Source of the DNA: Armatimonadota bacterium
GTDB lineage: Bacteria; Armatimonadota; Zipacnadia; Zipacnadales; JABUFB01
Direction: 5' to 3'
NCBI GenBank assembly: GCA_013314775.1
Contig: JABUFB010000010.1
Location: forward strand, 186,001-250,000
DNA: 64,000 bases
Numbering within the stretch: position 1 is the first letter of the stretch; each line of letters opens with the position of its first letter. Below, in pieces: positions 9,136 through 18,075 of the stretch. The translations under genes were made by a program, and so were the position numbers. Below the pieces are notes generated by a model. That model was not told where the DNA came from and ran no database searches. It worked only from the letters and a program-made list of their open reading frames with translations.

Positions 9136-9822
9136 TCAGTCGCTGAACCGGTACCGGAGCAGCGTCCAGATAGCCTGCAGACCGTCACGCCAGCCGATCT
9201 TCTTGCCCTGCACGAAGCCCCGAGCCTTGTACTGAACGGGCACCTCGATGATGTTCGCGCCACGTTTGAGGAGTTTCGCGGTGATCTCCGGCTCGATCTC
9301 GAACTCCTCGCTGCGCAGTGGCAGGCTCTTCAGCAGCGGAGTGCGGATCACCTTGTAGCATGTCTCCATGTCGGTCAAGCGCGCCCCATACAGGGCATTG
9401 GTCAGCAGCGTGAGCATGCGGTTCGCCGCCCGCGAGGCCGGCAGGAACTGGGCGTCCCGGTTGAGGAAACGCGAGCCATAGACGACGTCGGTGCGGCCTT
9501 CGAGGAGCGGCGCGATGAGAGCGCCGTAGTCATCGGGGCTGTACTCCAGATCTGCGTCCTGTATGAGCACGATGTCGCCCTGAACGTGGTCAATTCCGGT
9601 GCGAATCGCTGCGCCTTTGCCCCGGTTCGCTTCATGCAGGATCAGTCGAACCACTTCCTGGTGCTCTAGTGCGATCTGTGCAAGAACATCCCGCGAGCCA
9701 TCTGTGGAGCCGTCATCGACGATGATGATTTCCTTTTCATGGGGTTCCGCAAGCACACGGGCCACGACCTCGCGCACCGTCTCGGCTTCGTTGTAAACGG
9801 GCATGACTACTGAAAGTCTCAT
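9136..9822 (-). CDS. GT2 family, DPM1-like polyprenyl-phosphate glycosyltransferase
   Basis: A 228-residue GT-A protein starting at the ATG at 9822 (MRLSVVMPVYNE), with GGGAG 5 bases before it. The DDGSTDG nucleotide-binding motif is at 36-42 and the metal-binding DAD at 89-91; 'NRGKGAAIRTGI' and 'DMETCYKV' are typical of dolichol-phosphate mannose or glucose synthases. It ends right after the catalytic domain (RYRFSD) with no membrane segments, like the short DPM1 form. The family makes polyprenyl-phosphate-hexose from a nucleotide sugar, which is the donor GT39 enzymes use. The gene lies between the two GT39 genes, so donor synthesis and transfer appear to be co-transcribed. The sugar (mannose or glucose) is not resolved. 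Confidence 0.9.
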   Translation of the reverse strand: MRLSVVMPVYNEAETVREVVARVLAEPHEKEIIIVDDGSTDGSRDVLAQIALEHQEVVRLILHEANRGKGAAIRTGIDHVQGDIVLIQDADLEYSPDDYGALIAPLLEGRTDVVYGSRFLNRDAQFLPASRAANRMLTLLTNALYGARLTDMETCYKVIRTPLLKSLPLRSEEFEIEPEITAKLLKRGANIIEVPVQYKARGFVQGKKIGWRDGLQAIWTLLRYRFSD

Positions 9823-9844
9823 TTGATCTCCCGGTGCTTGCGGT

Positions 9845-11392
9845 CTACCGTTCGGGCTGCTGTGAAGTCGCGGATGTATCGGAACCGGAGTGTTCTGGAA
9901 CCCGCCTCCCTGGACGCGCAAAATCGTACAGGAACACAGTCGCTCCGGGGTGAGTGAATTCTGCCAGCTTGTGTCCCAGCTGGTCAAGATACCGCCTGAA
10001 AAGGACCTCCTCATTCACACCTTCCCAGGTGCACGGATGCGCGAACACGATCCAGGCACGGGATTCGCCCCGCAGCGACGTCAGTTCGTCGCGGTAGCGT
10101 TCCCAGTCCTTGCGATGCTCCCCCCCAATTGTGTACTGGTCCGGTTGCAGGTTCATCCGGTCCGCGTAGTAGCGGAAGGTATGCCGAGCACCGTAGTAGA
10201 CGTAGATCACATCTCCGGGCTGTCGGTGCGCCATCATCTGCTGAACAACCGGACGCACCTCTTCCTTCGTGCGGGGGCGCACGACATCCCGGGCCGCGAT
10301 GATCCCGGTGGGCACGAACAGCAGGATCAGAAGCAGCGGGCCGACGGCCTCCTTCAGGCTCCGCGCCTGCCGAACGATCAAGGCGGCACCCTCGCCGATG
10401 AACAGCAGCCCGAAGGGCACCGCGAAGAGCATCAGGCGCCCGCCAAAGGGGTACTTCCCTACGGAGGAGGCAAGAAGCGCCACCAGCACGCCGGAGAGTG
10501 TGAGGAGACACCTGTGTGGCGAAGCCCGGTACGCGGCCACGATCCCCATGAGCAGTGGCAGCGCAGCCACTCCCGGGTGCGGGAATCCCCCGGGCATGCC
10601 CAGCAGTTTGAAGGGGGTATCCACGAACCAGCGCAGGTCTCCAATGCTCTTCGGGGGGATCGGCGCGAAAGTGCCCTGCCAGTAATCGGCAAGGTAGTCG
10701 TTTTCGGTCGCGCCGGTGAGGGTCATGAAGTACATCACCCCGAAGCTGCCTGCCCACAGGACTCCGCACCCGAGCACACCCGGCAGGTCTCGCCAGCGGC
10801 GCTCCGACAGGATCGCGATCCCGTGAACCAGGCAGATCCCGGCCAGCATCAGCGCCGACGCATGCGATCCCCAAACCGCCACCATCCCCACGAGACCCAC
10901 CAGCCACCAACGCTGGAGCCGCGGCAGCCCGCCACCTGCCAGCCAGAAGATCAGCAGGCAGAAGAACACGTCCGCCGAGTACTGCTTCAGTTCGTCGGAG
11001 TAGGCCACCAGGTGCTCGGAGATTGCGAATAGACCCGTGGCGATCGCGGCGGAGGACGCATCAGACCAACGACGCGCTACAAGGTAGAACAGCGGCACGG
11101 ACAGGACCCCGCACACGAAAGCAGGCAAGCGCAGAGCATCCTCGCCCGAGCCGAGCAGATCCACGGCCGCTCGGGACGCCCACAAGAACAGAACCGGGGC
11201 CACCTGCTCATCGGCCAGTGGCTGCAACAGCGCTTCATAGGAACGACTTACGATATTCAGTGCCAGCGCGGCTTCGTCGCTCCAGAGAGAGCGCCCGGAT
11301 AGGTACTGAACGGTCCTCAGCAGGATGCCCAGGCCAATGAGCAGCCAGGGCCAGTGGCGCGCGAGCTGAGACTGCATGTCTCTCGCCTTCAT
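9845..11392 (-). CDS. GT39-type (ArnT/PMT-like) integral membrane glycosyltransferase
   Basis: A 515-residue polytopic protein. The ATG at 11392 overlaps the stop of the YfhO-like gene as ATGA, implying translational coupling; an ATG at 11377 is the alternative. 'SGRSLWSDEAALAL' supplies the GT-C catalytic Asp-Glu (D39-E40). Hydrophobic helices fill most of the first 400 residues, and a soluble tail ('IYVYYGARHTFRYYADRM') follows. It is a clear paralogue of the protein at 7482-9029: 30 of 40 residues match over the segment starting two residues before WPW. Expected role is transfer of a sugar from a polyprenyl-phosphate donor, possibly made by the adjacent GT2 enzyme, in the inner membrane facing the periplasm. 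The two copies may act on successive positions of one glycan. Confidence 0.87.
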   Translation of the reverse strand: MKARDMQSQLARHWPWLLIGLGILLRTVQYLSGRSLWSDEAALALNIVSRSYEALLQPLADEQVAPVLFLWASRAAVDLLGSGEDALRLPAFVCGVLSVPLFYLVARRWSDASSAAIATGLFAISEHLVAYSDELKQYSADVFFCLLIFWLAGGGLPRLQRWWLVGLVGMVAVWGSHASALMLAGICLVHGIAILSERRWRDLPGVLGCGVLWAGSFGVMYFMTLTGATENDYLADYWQGTFAPIPPKSIGDLRWFVDTPFKLLGMPGGFPHPGVAALPLLMGIVAAYRASPHRCLLTLSGVLVALLASSVGKYPFGGRLMLFAVPFGLLFIGEGAALIVRQARSLKEAVGPLLLILLFVPTGIIAARDVVRPRTKEEVRPVVQQMMAHRQPGDVIYVYYGARHTFRYYADRMNLQPDQYTIGGEHRKDWERYRDELTSLRGESRAWIVFAHPCTWEGVNEEVLFRRYLDQLGHKLAEFTHPGATVFLYDFARPGRRVPEHSGSDTSATSQQPER

Positions 11393-13446
11393 TCGCCGGG
11401 CCGCCTCACTTCGCACCAGAGAACCAATCCGAGAATGAGCGCCGACAGGACCGTGACGGCGATGCCCGCCCACAAGTGGGGATGATGGTAGACCAACTCC
11501 ACCCGGCTATTCCCCGCAGGTACCTCAACGGCGCAGAATGCGATATTGCACCGGTGCAGTGGAGCCGGCTTGCTGTTGACTCGCGCCTCGAGCCAAGGAA
11601 TCCAGGTATACGCCAGCACCAGGATGCCCGGAGCGCGGGCCTCGCATTGAGCCACCACTCCGCGTGTGCCCTCGGAGATCACGCGGGCGGCCCCGCCGGA
11701 GGCACGCGAGACCCGCGGGATTTCGATACCTGTGCCTTCGGGCAGATAAGCGGTCGCGAAGGGTTCGTCGGACACGTCTTCGCCTCGCAGAACCGCCTCG
11801 AACTTAGCTTCAGTAGCCGTCCTTGACGCCAGCCAGGCCAGGCCCCTGTACTCGGGGTTTTCGCGCGAGACAACGGTGCTTCCTCCGCCAGGGCCAGGCC
11901 GACGTTCAATGATCCACCGGCAGCCGAACAGAGCCGACACTGTCAGATTGTGTGGGATGTCAGCCATCATTCGCGCATGAGCGAAATGCTTGAGACGCAT
12001 GGGGGTGTACCCGTCCACCGTGGGCAGGTCCCAGAGCAGGTTCGAATTCGGGTAAGCCATTTGAGCGCGCAGGAGGGTGATCTCGACAACGCTCAGCCCT
12101 TCCTCCGGCGGCCTGCGCAGCAAGTAGCGACCCCCTCCGTCGCCACGCTCGAATGACGGCAACTGCTCACGTGCGTCGGCGGCAATCCTCGGGTTGTAGT
12201 TCCAGGCGAAAACACCGGTCTCGCACACCACTGCGGCAGCAGCGAGCCACATTATCCACCGCACCGTCTTGAGGCTCTCTGGCAGAGTCGTCAGCCCGAT
12301 AGCGATGAGCAGACTCACACACGCCGAGATCACCAGAAGCCATCGCGCCGCCGCCCGGAAACTGTTCAGGAACGGGATGTACAGCACAACACGGTAGATC
12401 GGATTGATCTGCGACATCCCCATAGCGAAGGCGATGAGCATCAGTATGAGCAGGACGCTGATGATCTTGCGGCGTCGCCACGAAAGAGCTGCCAACGGCA
12501 GAAGCGCAAGCGTCGAGAAGCCCGCGAAACCCTCGCGCTCCCAGAATGCCCCTTGCGTGCCCCGAACATTCACAAAGGTCCACAACACGTCACGTGTAAT
12601 TGGAATCGAGGTGATGAAACTCAGGCTGGGCTCGCTCCGCACGGTCAACATGTGCAGAGCGATCGTTGGCACGAGCATGACACCGGCCAGCCCGACACCC
12701 AGCACCAAGACTGATACCAGGACGCTCCATCTGCGCAAGCGCAGACCGGGCGTCGATCGCATGTCCGGCAGCATCAGCTCGCACAGTGCCAGGAGTATGA
12801 AACCAGAGCAGGAGGTGAGCAGCAGTTCATGGGGATGTCCGACCAGCGTCTGAGCAACGATACACCACGCAAGAAGGGCGAGGTTGCGCCACCCGCCAGC
12901 CAGTCGGTAGTTCAGAATTGCATACCAGGCCCACGGGAACCAGGCGGCGGACTGGATGATCACATAGTGGTGCAGGTGGGCGATCATGAAGCCGCTGTTC
13001 GCGAATATGGCCCCCGCGCAGAAGGCCCCCAGGGGCAGAGCGCCCAGTCGCCTTGCCAGCACGAACATCCCCACAGCGGCGATACAGTAATGCAACCACA
13101 AGTTCCAGCCCATCAGCAACTCGGTGGATGCAGGCAGCAGCAACAGCAAGTTCGGCGGGTAGAAACGGCCCACCTGCGGATCGGCCGAGATCGGGTAGCC
13201 GCAGCCAATCCAAGGACACCACGGGAACCAGTTGCCCTCGAACACACAGCGCCGCATAAAGTCCTGCGTCGGGAGGAAAAACAGCCACTGGTCGTCGTGA
13301 AAGTACACCAACCGGCCCAGCAGCACAGGCGCGTGAATGAGAAAAATCAGCCCGCAGAGCCCAACCAGCCAGGGCCAATCCTTCCTGTGAGAGGAAAACG
13401 GCTTACCGTGGTCATCTGCTGGGCCGATGAACCCATTGGACCGCAT
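11389..13446 (-). CDS. YfhO-like polytopic membrane protein
   Basis: A 685-residue membrane protein with roughly twelve hydrophobic segments and a periplasmic-looking C-terminal region (about 420-650) before a last helix (AGIAVTVLSALILGLVLW). 'GCGYPISADPQVGRFYPPN' near residue 85 and 'HLHHYVIIQSAAWFPWAWY' fit YfhO-family and GT-C-like membrane proteins. In Gram-positive bacteria YfhO is implicated in glycosylating lipoteichoic acid, so a glycan-transfer or flipping role is plausible. The start is certain from context: its ATG directly follows the TGA of the GT4 gene with no gap, and its stop overlaps the GT39 start by four bases. The acceptor is unknown. Confidence 0.75.
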   Translation of the reverse strand: MRSNGFIGPADDHGKPFSSHRKDWPWLVGLCGLIFLIHAPVLLGRLVYFHDDQWLFFLPTQDFMRRCVFEGNWFPWCPWIGCGYPISADPQVGRFYPPNLLLLLPASTELLMGWNLWLHYCIAAVGMFVLARRLGALPLGAFCAGAIFANSGFMIAHLHHYVIIQSAAWFPWAWYAILNYRLAGGWRNLALLAWCIVAQTLVGHPHELLLTSCSGFILLALCELMLPDMRSTPGLRLRRWSVLVSVLVLGVGLAGVMLVPTIALHMLTVRSEPSLSFITSIPITRDVLWTFVNVRGTQGAFWEREGFAGFSTLALLPLAALSWRRRKIISVLLILMLIAFAMGMSQINPIYRVVLYIPFLNSFRAAARWLLVISACVSLLIAIGLTTLPESLKTVRWIMWLAAAAVVCETGVFAWNYNPRIAADAREQLPSFERGDGGGRYLLRRPPEEGLSVVEITLLRAQMAYPNSNLLWDLPTVDGYTPMRLKHFAHARMMADIPHNLTVSALFGCRWIIERRPGPGGGSTVVSRENPEYRGLAWLASRTATEAKFEAVLRGEDVSDEPFATAYLPEGTGIEIPRVSRASGGAARVISEGTRGVVAQCEARAPGILVLAYTWIPWLEARVNSKPAPLHRCNIAFCAVEVPAGNSRVELVYHHPHLWAGIAVTVLSALILGLVLWCEVRRPGE

Positions 13447-14607
13447 TCAGGCACCACCCAGCCCTGCCAGCTTACCCATTGCCGCCTCATACCTCTGCGC
13501 TGTGCGTGTGATTGAGTAGTTGCCGGCCGTCCTGCGCGCGCCATCGCCAAGCCGCCGCCGCAACTGGGGGTCTTCGGCGAGGGTCCTCCAGCAGCGAGCA
13601 TACTCCGCGGGCGTGTTGGAGTGCACCAATAGCGAGTTTTCACCATCGCGCAGAAAATCCCGCTGACCACCATCAGGGCTGGTCACCACAGGAAGGCCGC
13701 AATGCAGCGCTTCCAGGTAGACGATTCCGAAACCCTCATGCAGGGACGCAAGGCTGAAGACATCACAGGCAGCGAGAAGCTGGAACTTGCGGGTCTCGTC
13801 GACCCATCCTGTGAGAGTAACCCGGTCGCCGACACCGCGCGCCGCCGCGTGAGCTTCCAGTGCCTTCCGAAGCGGACCGTCACCGACAATCACCAGGCGA
13901 ATACCGCGGTCTGCGGTGAGAGCCAAGGCGTCGATGAGCCGGTCGAAAGCTTTGCGGGGTATTAGCCGGCCTATGGCTATTGCGATGAAAGCATCCTGCG
14001 GCAGGCCCAGTTCGTCGCGGGACAACCGCTCGAACCGGGGCTCGGGCAGGCCCAGGGGAATGACCTCGATCTGCCCGGTGTCCACCCCGTAATGCCGTCC
14101 GGCACGCTCCCGGACGTCCGAAGAGATGGCGCATATCCCATCCGCACCCCGGATCGCGCCGCGCACAATGGCGCGGGTGACAGGCCATCGGTGAGGGGAG
14201 GTGAACTTGGACGGATCGTAGATGTCGCCGCCGATGATCGTCAGGAGATTGGGACGATCCAGGGCGCGGCTGATTGTAGCACCCACGGGGCCGCTTGGCA
14301 GTGCGAACCAGGTGTTGACCACATCCGGCGCAAAATCCCGGGCGATCCGCGGACCGTCACGCCGTCCGGCCCACATGAAACCGGCCATCGATGCGATACT
14401 GGCCACAGCGCGCATACCCCGGCCGGGCACGGGTATGCGCGCCACCTGCACGCCACCGACCATTTCGCGGGCCAGCAGAGAACGATTGCCGGAGGTCAGC
14501 ACCATAATGTCGTGACGGGTCGCCAGCTCCTCGGCGATGTCACGCAACGCCGTGCCTCCCCCTCCACCCAGGGGCGGGTACTCGTAGTTCACCAAGAGGA
14601 TTCGCAT
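13447..14607 (-). CDS. GT4 family glycosyltransferase
   Basis: A 386-residue GT-B enzyme from the ATG at 14607 (MRILLVNYEYPPLGGGGG), the canonical glycine-rich N-terminus of GT4 proteins; the 11 codons above it are dispensable. The C-terminal donor-binding domain has 'AIGRLIPRKAFDRLIDAL', 'LVIVGDGPLRKALE' and the EX7E motif (E291-E299 in HEGFGIVYLEALHCGLPVV). Family members transfer a sugar from a nucleotide donor with retention, usually onto lipid-linked or capsular glycans in the cytoplasm. It is the first dedicated glycosyltransferase of the run, 67 bases after the Gfo/Idh gene, and its stop abuts the next start. Donor and acceptor are not identifiable. Confidence 0.9.
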   Translation of the reverse strand: MRILLVNYEYPPLGGGGGTALRDIAEELATRHDIMVLTSGNRSLLAREMVGGVQVARIPVPGRGMRAVASIASMAGFMWAGRRDGPRIARDFAPDVVNTWFALPSGPVGATISRALDRPNLLTIIGGDIYDPSKFTSPHRWPVTRAIVRGAIRGADGICAISSDVRERAGRHYGVDTGQIEVIPLGLPEPRFERLSRDELGLPQDAFIAIAIGRLIPRKAFDRLIDALALTADRGIRLVIVGDGPLRKALEAHAAARGVGDRVTLTGWVDETRKFQLLAACDVFSLASLHEGFGIVYLEALHCGLPVVTSPDGGQRDFLRDGENSLLVHSNTPAEYARCWRTLAEDPQLRRRLGDGARRTAGNYSITRTAQRYEAAMGKLAGLGGA

Positions 14608-14674
14608 GCACCCCACGCTTCCTGTTTTCGCCGCGAGCAATGACCGCCTCCCCGGGGCCCCGTCCCAGTGAAAG

Positions 14675-15823
14675 CTACATTGTCACATCCTGGAATGTCC
14701 GGGTCGCGGCGCTCTCCCGCGCCTTCAGGCAAGTGAGGGCGCTGATGATCCCCGCCTCAATCGGGCTGCGCGAGTCGCCCTTACCCTGGGCGATCTGGAG
14801 AAAATCGTGGCAAAGCTCCGTATCTCCGCCGAAGTGCCCGCCGCCTGCTTCGAACCGGATGGTCTCATTGCGCAGGCTGTGGTGCTCGAACACCTTGACT
14901 TCGCCGGTGTACCAGTCGAACTCGACGGTGCCGTGGTAGCCGAGAAATCGGGCTCCGCGCGCCCCGGCTTTGCCCCGTGCGTAGAAGTTCTGGCTGTAAC
15001 AGGCTTGGGCGCCGTTCTCGAACTCCACAATGGCGTTGCCGCTGTCCTCGTTCTTGATGCTCTCCGAGAACATGCAATGCATGGTGCTCTCGCGGTCCAC
15101 CTTCGAGCCTTGACCGCGCCGGTAGAACAGGTTGAACGGACTCTCAATGCAGGTCTCCTGCTCATCGCAGTCGCGGCACATGAGTCCTTCCGGCTTGTCG
15201 CCGCCGTAGATGCGCCGGGAGTTCATAGCGCAGACGGAGGCGGGACGGGACCCCAGGAGATAACTGATGTAGTCAAAGTCGTGGGTGGCTTTCTGCAGGA
15301 ACAGCCCGCCGGTCTCGTTGAAGTCCCGGTACCAGCCGCCGTAGTATACCCACCCATAAGGCACATTGTTCCAGGCCTGGACCTGGTGGATCTCCCCAAG
15401 ACGCCCGGAGTCGATGATCTCCTTGGCCGCAAGCGCCAGCGTGGTGAGCCGCAAGGGGAAGGACACCACGACCTGGGGCCTGTAGTCGTGGAATGCTTCG
15501 GCCAGCGCGCGCACCTGCTCCATACTGGTGGCCACAGGCTTTTCCAGGAACAGCGGCAGGCCGCGCTTAGCAACCTTCACAGCCATCGGGGTGTGAAGTG
15601 AACAGCGGGTGCCCACGAGCACACCGTCGAACTGCTCCTTGTCCAGCATCTCGTCAGCGTCTTCGTAGATGCCTGCGTTCTTCAGGTCCTCAAAGCTCTC
15701 CTTGTACTCTTTACCCTTCGGGTCGGTGATCGCGCCAATCTCGAAAGGCACGCTGAACTGCTTGAGTCCGTTGATGATGCCGCGGATGCGGCCGCCATAG
15801 CCGATGACTCCGAACCTGAGCAT
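14675..15823 (-). CDS. Gfo/Idh/MocA family oxidoreductase
   Basis: A 382-residue NAD(P)-dependent sugar or cyclitol dehydrogenase. The ATG at 15823 has GAGG 8 bases upstream and places 'FGVIGYGGRIRG' at the N-terminus as the Rossmann nucleotide-binding loop. EKP (94-96) and the conserved His in 'QKATHDFDYI' (H181, with D184) are the family's catalytic features. C216, C219 and C225 form a CxxCx5C cluster seen in a subset of the family, possibly structural metal ligands. It diverges from the deacetylase and aminotransferase genes across 178 bases. An Idh-type oxidase plus a DegT aminotransferase is a known way to make amino sugars or aminocyclitols, which I infer here; a purely catabolic role is also possible. 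Confidence 0.88.
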   Translation of the reverse strand: MLRFGVIGYGGRIRGIINGLKQFSVPFEIGAITDPKGKEYKESFEDLKNAGIYEDADEMLDKEQFDGVLVGTRCSLHTPMAVKVAKRGLPLFLEKPVATSMEQVRALAEAFHDYRPQVVVSFPLRLTTLALAAKEIIDSGRLGEIHQVQAWNNVPYGWVYYGGWYRDFNETGGLFLQKATHDFDYISYLLGSRPASVCAMNSRRIYGGDKPEGLMCRDCDEQETCIESPFNLFYRRGQGSKVDRESTMHCMFSESIKNEDSGNAIVEFENGAQACYSQNFYARGKAGARGARFLGYHGTVEFDWYTGEVKVFEHHSLRNETIRFEAGGGHFGGDTELCHDFLQIAQGKGDSRSPIEAGIISALTCLKARESAATRTFQDVTM

Positions 15824-16001
15824 AACGCAGTCCTCTTCTTGTTTCGTATTGGGGCCGCATGGGCCGGGAGCGCGTTTCGACAGATCTAGCAAAAGGACCT
15901 GCATTCCTCCGTGAGCAGAAGGACTGCCGCAGGACCGCGGCGAAAAGCCACGTGTTCCGCCCAGGTTCCACGGAGCGCATTACTCTGCCAGGAGAGCAGC
16001 C

Positions 16002-16901
16002 ATGAGTGCACCGCAGCCGCACCGCTTCGTGGTCACCGTAGACGACCCGGGCGGGCTGATCCAGGACCTCGACATATTCGAGCGTACTCGCCAATTCTTC
16101 GACGATGAGGGTGTCCCCGCCAGTTTCATGGTTGTTCCCCGGGGCGAGGGCGGCTGGCAATTGGATACCCAGCCGGCATGGCTGAGCGCCCTGAAGTCCG
16201 CCGAGGCCGCCGGCCACGACTGCCAGCTTCATGGTCTGGACCACCGAAACTGCGAGTTTGGCCCCTATCCGGCGATGATCCGAGCAATGGGCCGTCGAGA
16301 TCCCGAGGAGGTGCTGCGGGAGAATGCCGCCAGTTTCGGGAGCGTCTGGAACTATGAGTCTCACGTGGAGAAACTCCAGACTGCGATGGCGATCTTCCGG
16401 GCCGCATTCGAACGCGATCCACTGGTCTTGCGCACCGGTGCGCTCTCCCAGACACCCGACTTGTATCGCGCCATGGCTGATGTGGGTATGCGATACACTT
16501 CAAATCTGGTGATTGACCCGCGGGGCTGGGAATACATCAACGAGAACTACGATAACCCCGGCGACTGGGACCCGGCGGTGCCGCCACACCCATACATGCT
16601 CACAGACCGCGTCGTCAGCTTGCCGATGATCAGCGAGTATGCGTGGTATCTCACGCCGGAGAAGATCCCGGTCCATCTTGCGCTTGCCGTGGAAGACCTG
16701 CAGCGCGTTTGCGCCTTGGACGGCGTCTACATCCTGATCTGCCACGTTCAGTGTGTGGGTGCCGAAGACAGGCTGTCGCAGCAACTGATCCACGAACTGC
16801 TGTCCGTCGCACGCAGTGACTATAACGTGCAATTCCAAACACTCGCCGACCTCGTGGCTGACATCGAGGCCGGCACCCTTCCCGTCATTCCCGGCGGGTA
16901 G
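16002..16901 (+). CDS. Polysaccharide-deacetylase-like (NodB fold) cytoplasmic protein
   Basis: A 299-residue protein with AGGAG 7 bases before its ATG. NodB-type motifs appear in order: TVDD (D14-D15) in place of TFDD, HGLDH (H77 and H81, the metal-binding HxxxH), RTGA (R144) and LICH (H248). All the usual metal and catalytic positions therefore look intact. It has no signal peptide, unlike most chitin or peptidoglycan deacetylases, so it probably acts on a small cytoplasmic molecule such as an N-acetylated sugar or precursor. It is followed after 17 bases by the DegT aminotransferase gene, which fits amino-sugar metabolism. DUF2334-like or other NodB-fold members without deacetylase activity are the alternative. 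Confidence 0.75.
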   Translation: MSAPQPHRFVVTVDDPGGLIQDLDIFERTRQFFDDEGVPASFMVVPRGEGGWQLDTQPAWLSALKSAEAAGHDCQLHGLDHRNCEFGPYPAMIRAMGRRDPEEVLRENAASFGSVWNYESHVEKLQTAMAIFRAAFERDPLVLRTGALSQTPDLYRAMADVGMRYTSNLVIDPRGWEYINENYDNPGDWDPAVPPHPYMLTDRVVSLPMISEYAWYLTPEKIPVHLALAVEDLQRVCALDGVYILICHVQCVGAEDRLSQQLIHELLSVARSDYNVQFQTLADLVADIEAGTLPVIPGG

Positions 16902-16918
16902 AATGGAGGAGGCGCACC

Positions 16919-18073
16919 GTGGGCGTCGATCGCTTTGATGGGCCGGAAATCGAGTATCTGAAGGACATCCTCAGCCGTGGGGCCCTGTCCGGGCGGAGCA
17001 ATGGGTACCAGGGCAAGCTGGAGGCGGCTTTCGCGAAGGCCTTCGGCGTGAAACACGCCATTTCAGCCAATGCGGCCATGTCGCTGCTGATCTCGTCGGT
17101 GTTCGCCGCCGGGGCCGGCGCGGGCGATGAGGTCCTGTGTGACCCCCTGGTACAGTTCCACGCAATCGGCGCGCTGTGGATGAACGCGCATCCGACATGG
17201 GCCGATGTTTGCGAGGATACATGGCTCATGGATCCGGAATCAGCCCGGGCCAACATTACCCCGCAGACGAAGGCCATCTGCGCCACGAACCTCTGGGGAC
17301 AGCCCGCAGAGCTGGACGCGCTGCGCGCACTGGCAGATGAGAAGGGCATCATCCTCATCGAAGACTGCGCCCACGCCATGTTCCTGCCTTACAAGGGCAA
17401 GTACGCCGGCACATGGGGGCACATCGGCGTCTTCAGCTTCTGCCAGGGCAAGCATATGACTACCGGGGACGGTGGCATTGCTCTCACCGATGACGACGAC
17501 CTCGCCGCCAAAATCCGGGGAGTCACCTGCTTCGGGGAGTCGCCGCCCCACCTGGCCACGGTCTTCCGCATGACCGAGATGCAGGCGGCAATCGGCCTTG
17601 CGCAACTGGAGCGGGTCAAGGGGTACATCGAGGAATACCAGAAGAGCTACGCCCACCTGTCCGCGGCCCTTGATGGCTGCGACTGGGTGCAGCCGAGGGC
17701 CATCCGCGAGGGTTGCGGCAATTCGCCGTATATCTTCTCCTTCTTGTTCAAGGGCGACGAGAAGGGCATCGACATGATGGAGTTCCAGCAGGCCCTTTTC
17801 GACACGGGCGACACCTGGAACGTGGGCTTCACCCAGGTCCCGGCGTACAAGTACAAGCTGTTCACGCACCCCCTTGCGTACCAGGACAAAGGCTGCCCGA
17901 TCCACAACTGCCCGTACTACGAGGGCAACTACGAGTACCGCGATGGCCTTTGCCCCACCGCCGAACGTATTCTCCCGCGGCTGGTGAACACCAACTGCAT
18001 GATCTCCGAGGAGAACGCCAAGCGCGTCGCCGAGGGGCTTCGCAAGGCAATCGACTCCGTCGGGAAGTGCTAA
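16919..18073 (+). CDS. DegT/DnrJ/EryC1/StrS family PLP-dependent aminotransferase
   Basis: A 384-residue protein starting at GTG 16919, with GGAGGAGG just upstream. The fold-type I motifs are present: 'IEDCAHA' (D149 contacts the PLP nitrogen) and 'SFCQGKHMTTGDGG', where K178 should form the internal aldimine. The C-terminal part has an unusual Cys-rich stretch ('GCPIHNCPYYEGNYEYRDG'). The family transaminates keto-sugars or ketocyclitols, using Glu or Gln as donor. It sits between a deacetylase-like gene (17 bases) and a 76-codon gene (2 bases), and diverges from a Gfo/Idh oxidoreductase that could supply its keto substrate. The exact sugar is unknown; scyllo-inosose-type and 3-keto-sugar aminotransferases are both possible. 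Confidence 0.9.
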   Translation: MGVDRFDGPEIEYLKDILSRGALSGRSNGYQGKLEAAFAKAFGVKHAISANAAMSLLISSVFAAGAGAGDEVLCDPLVQFHAIGALWMNAHPTWADVCEDTWLMDPESARANITPQTKAICATNLWGQPAELDALRALADEKGIILIEDCAHAMFLPYKGKYAGTWGHIGVFSFCQGKHMTTGDGGIALTDDDDLAAKIRGVTCFGESPPHLATVFRMTEMQAAIGLAQLERVKGYIEEYQKSYAHLSAALDGCDWVQPRAIREGCGNSPYIFSFLFKGDEKGIDMMEFQQALFDTGDTWNVGFTQVPAYKYKLFTHPLAYQDKGCPIHNCPYYEGNYEYRDGLCPTAERILPRLVNTNCMISEENAKRVAEGLRKAIDSVGKC

Positions 18074-18075
18074 CC

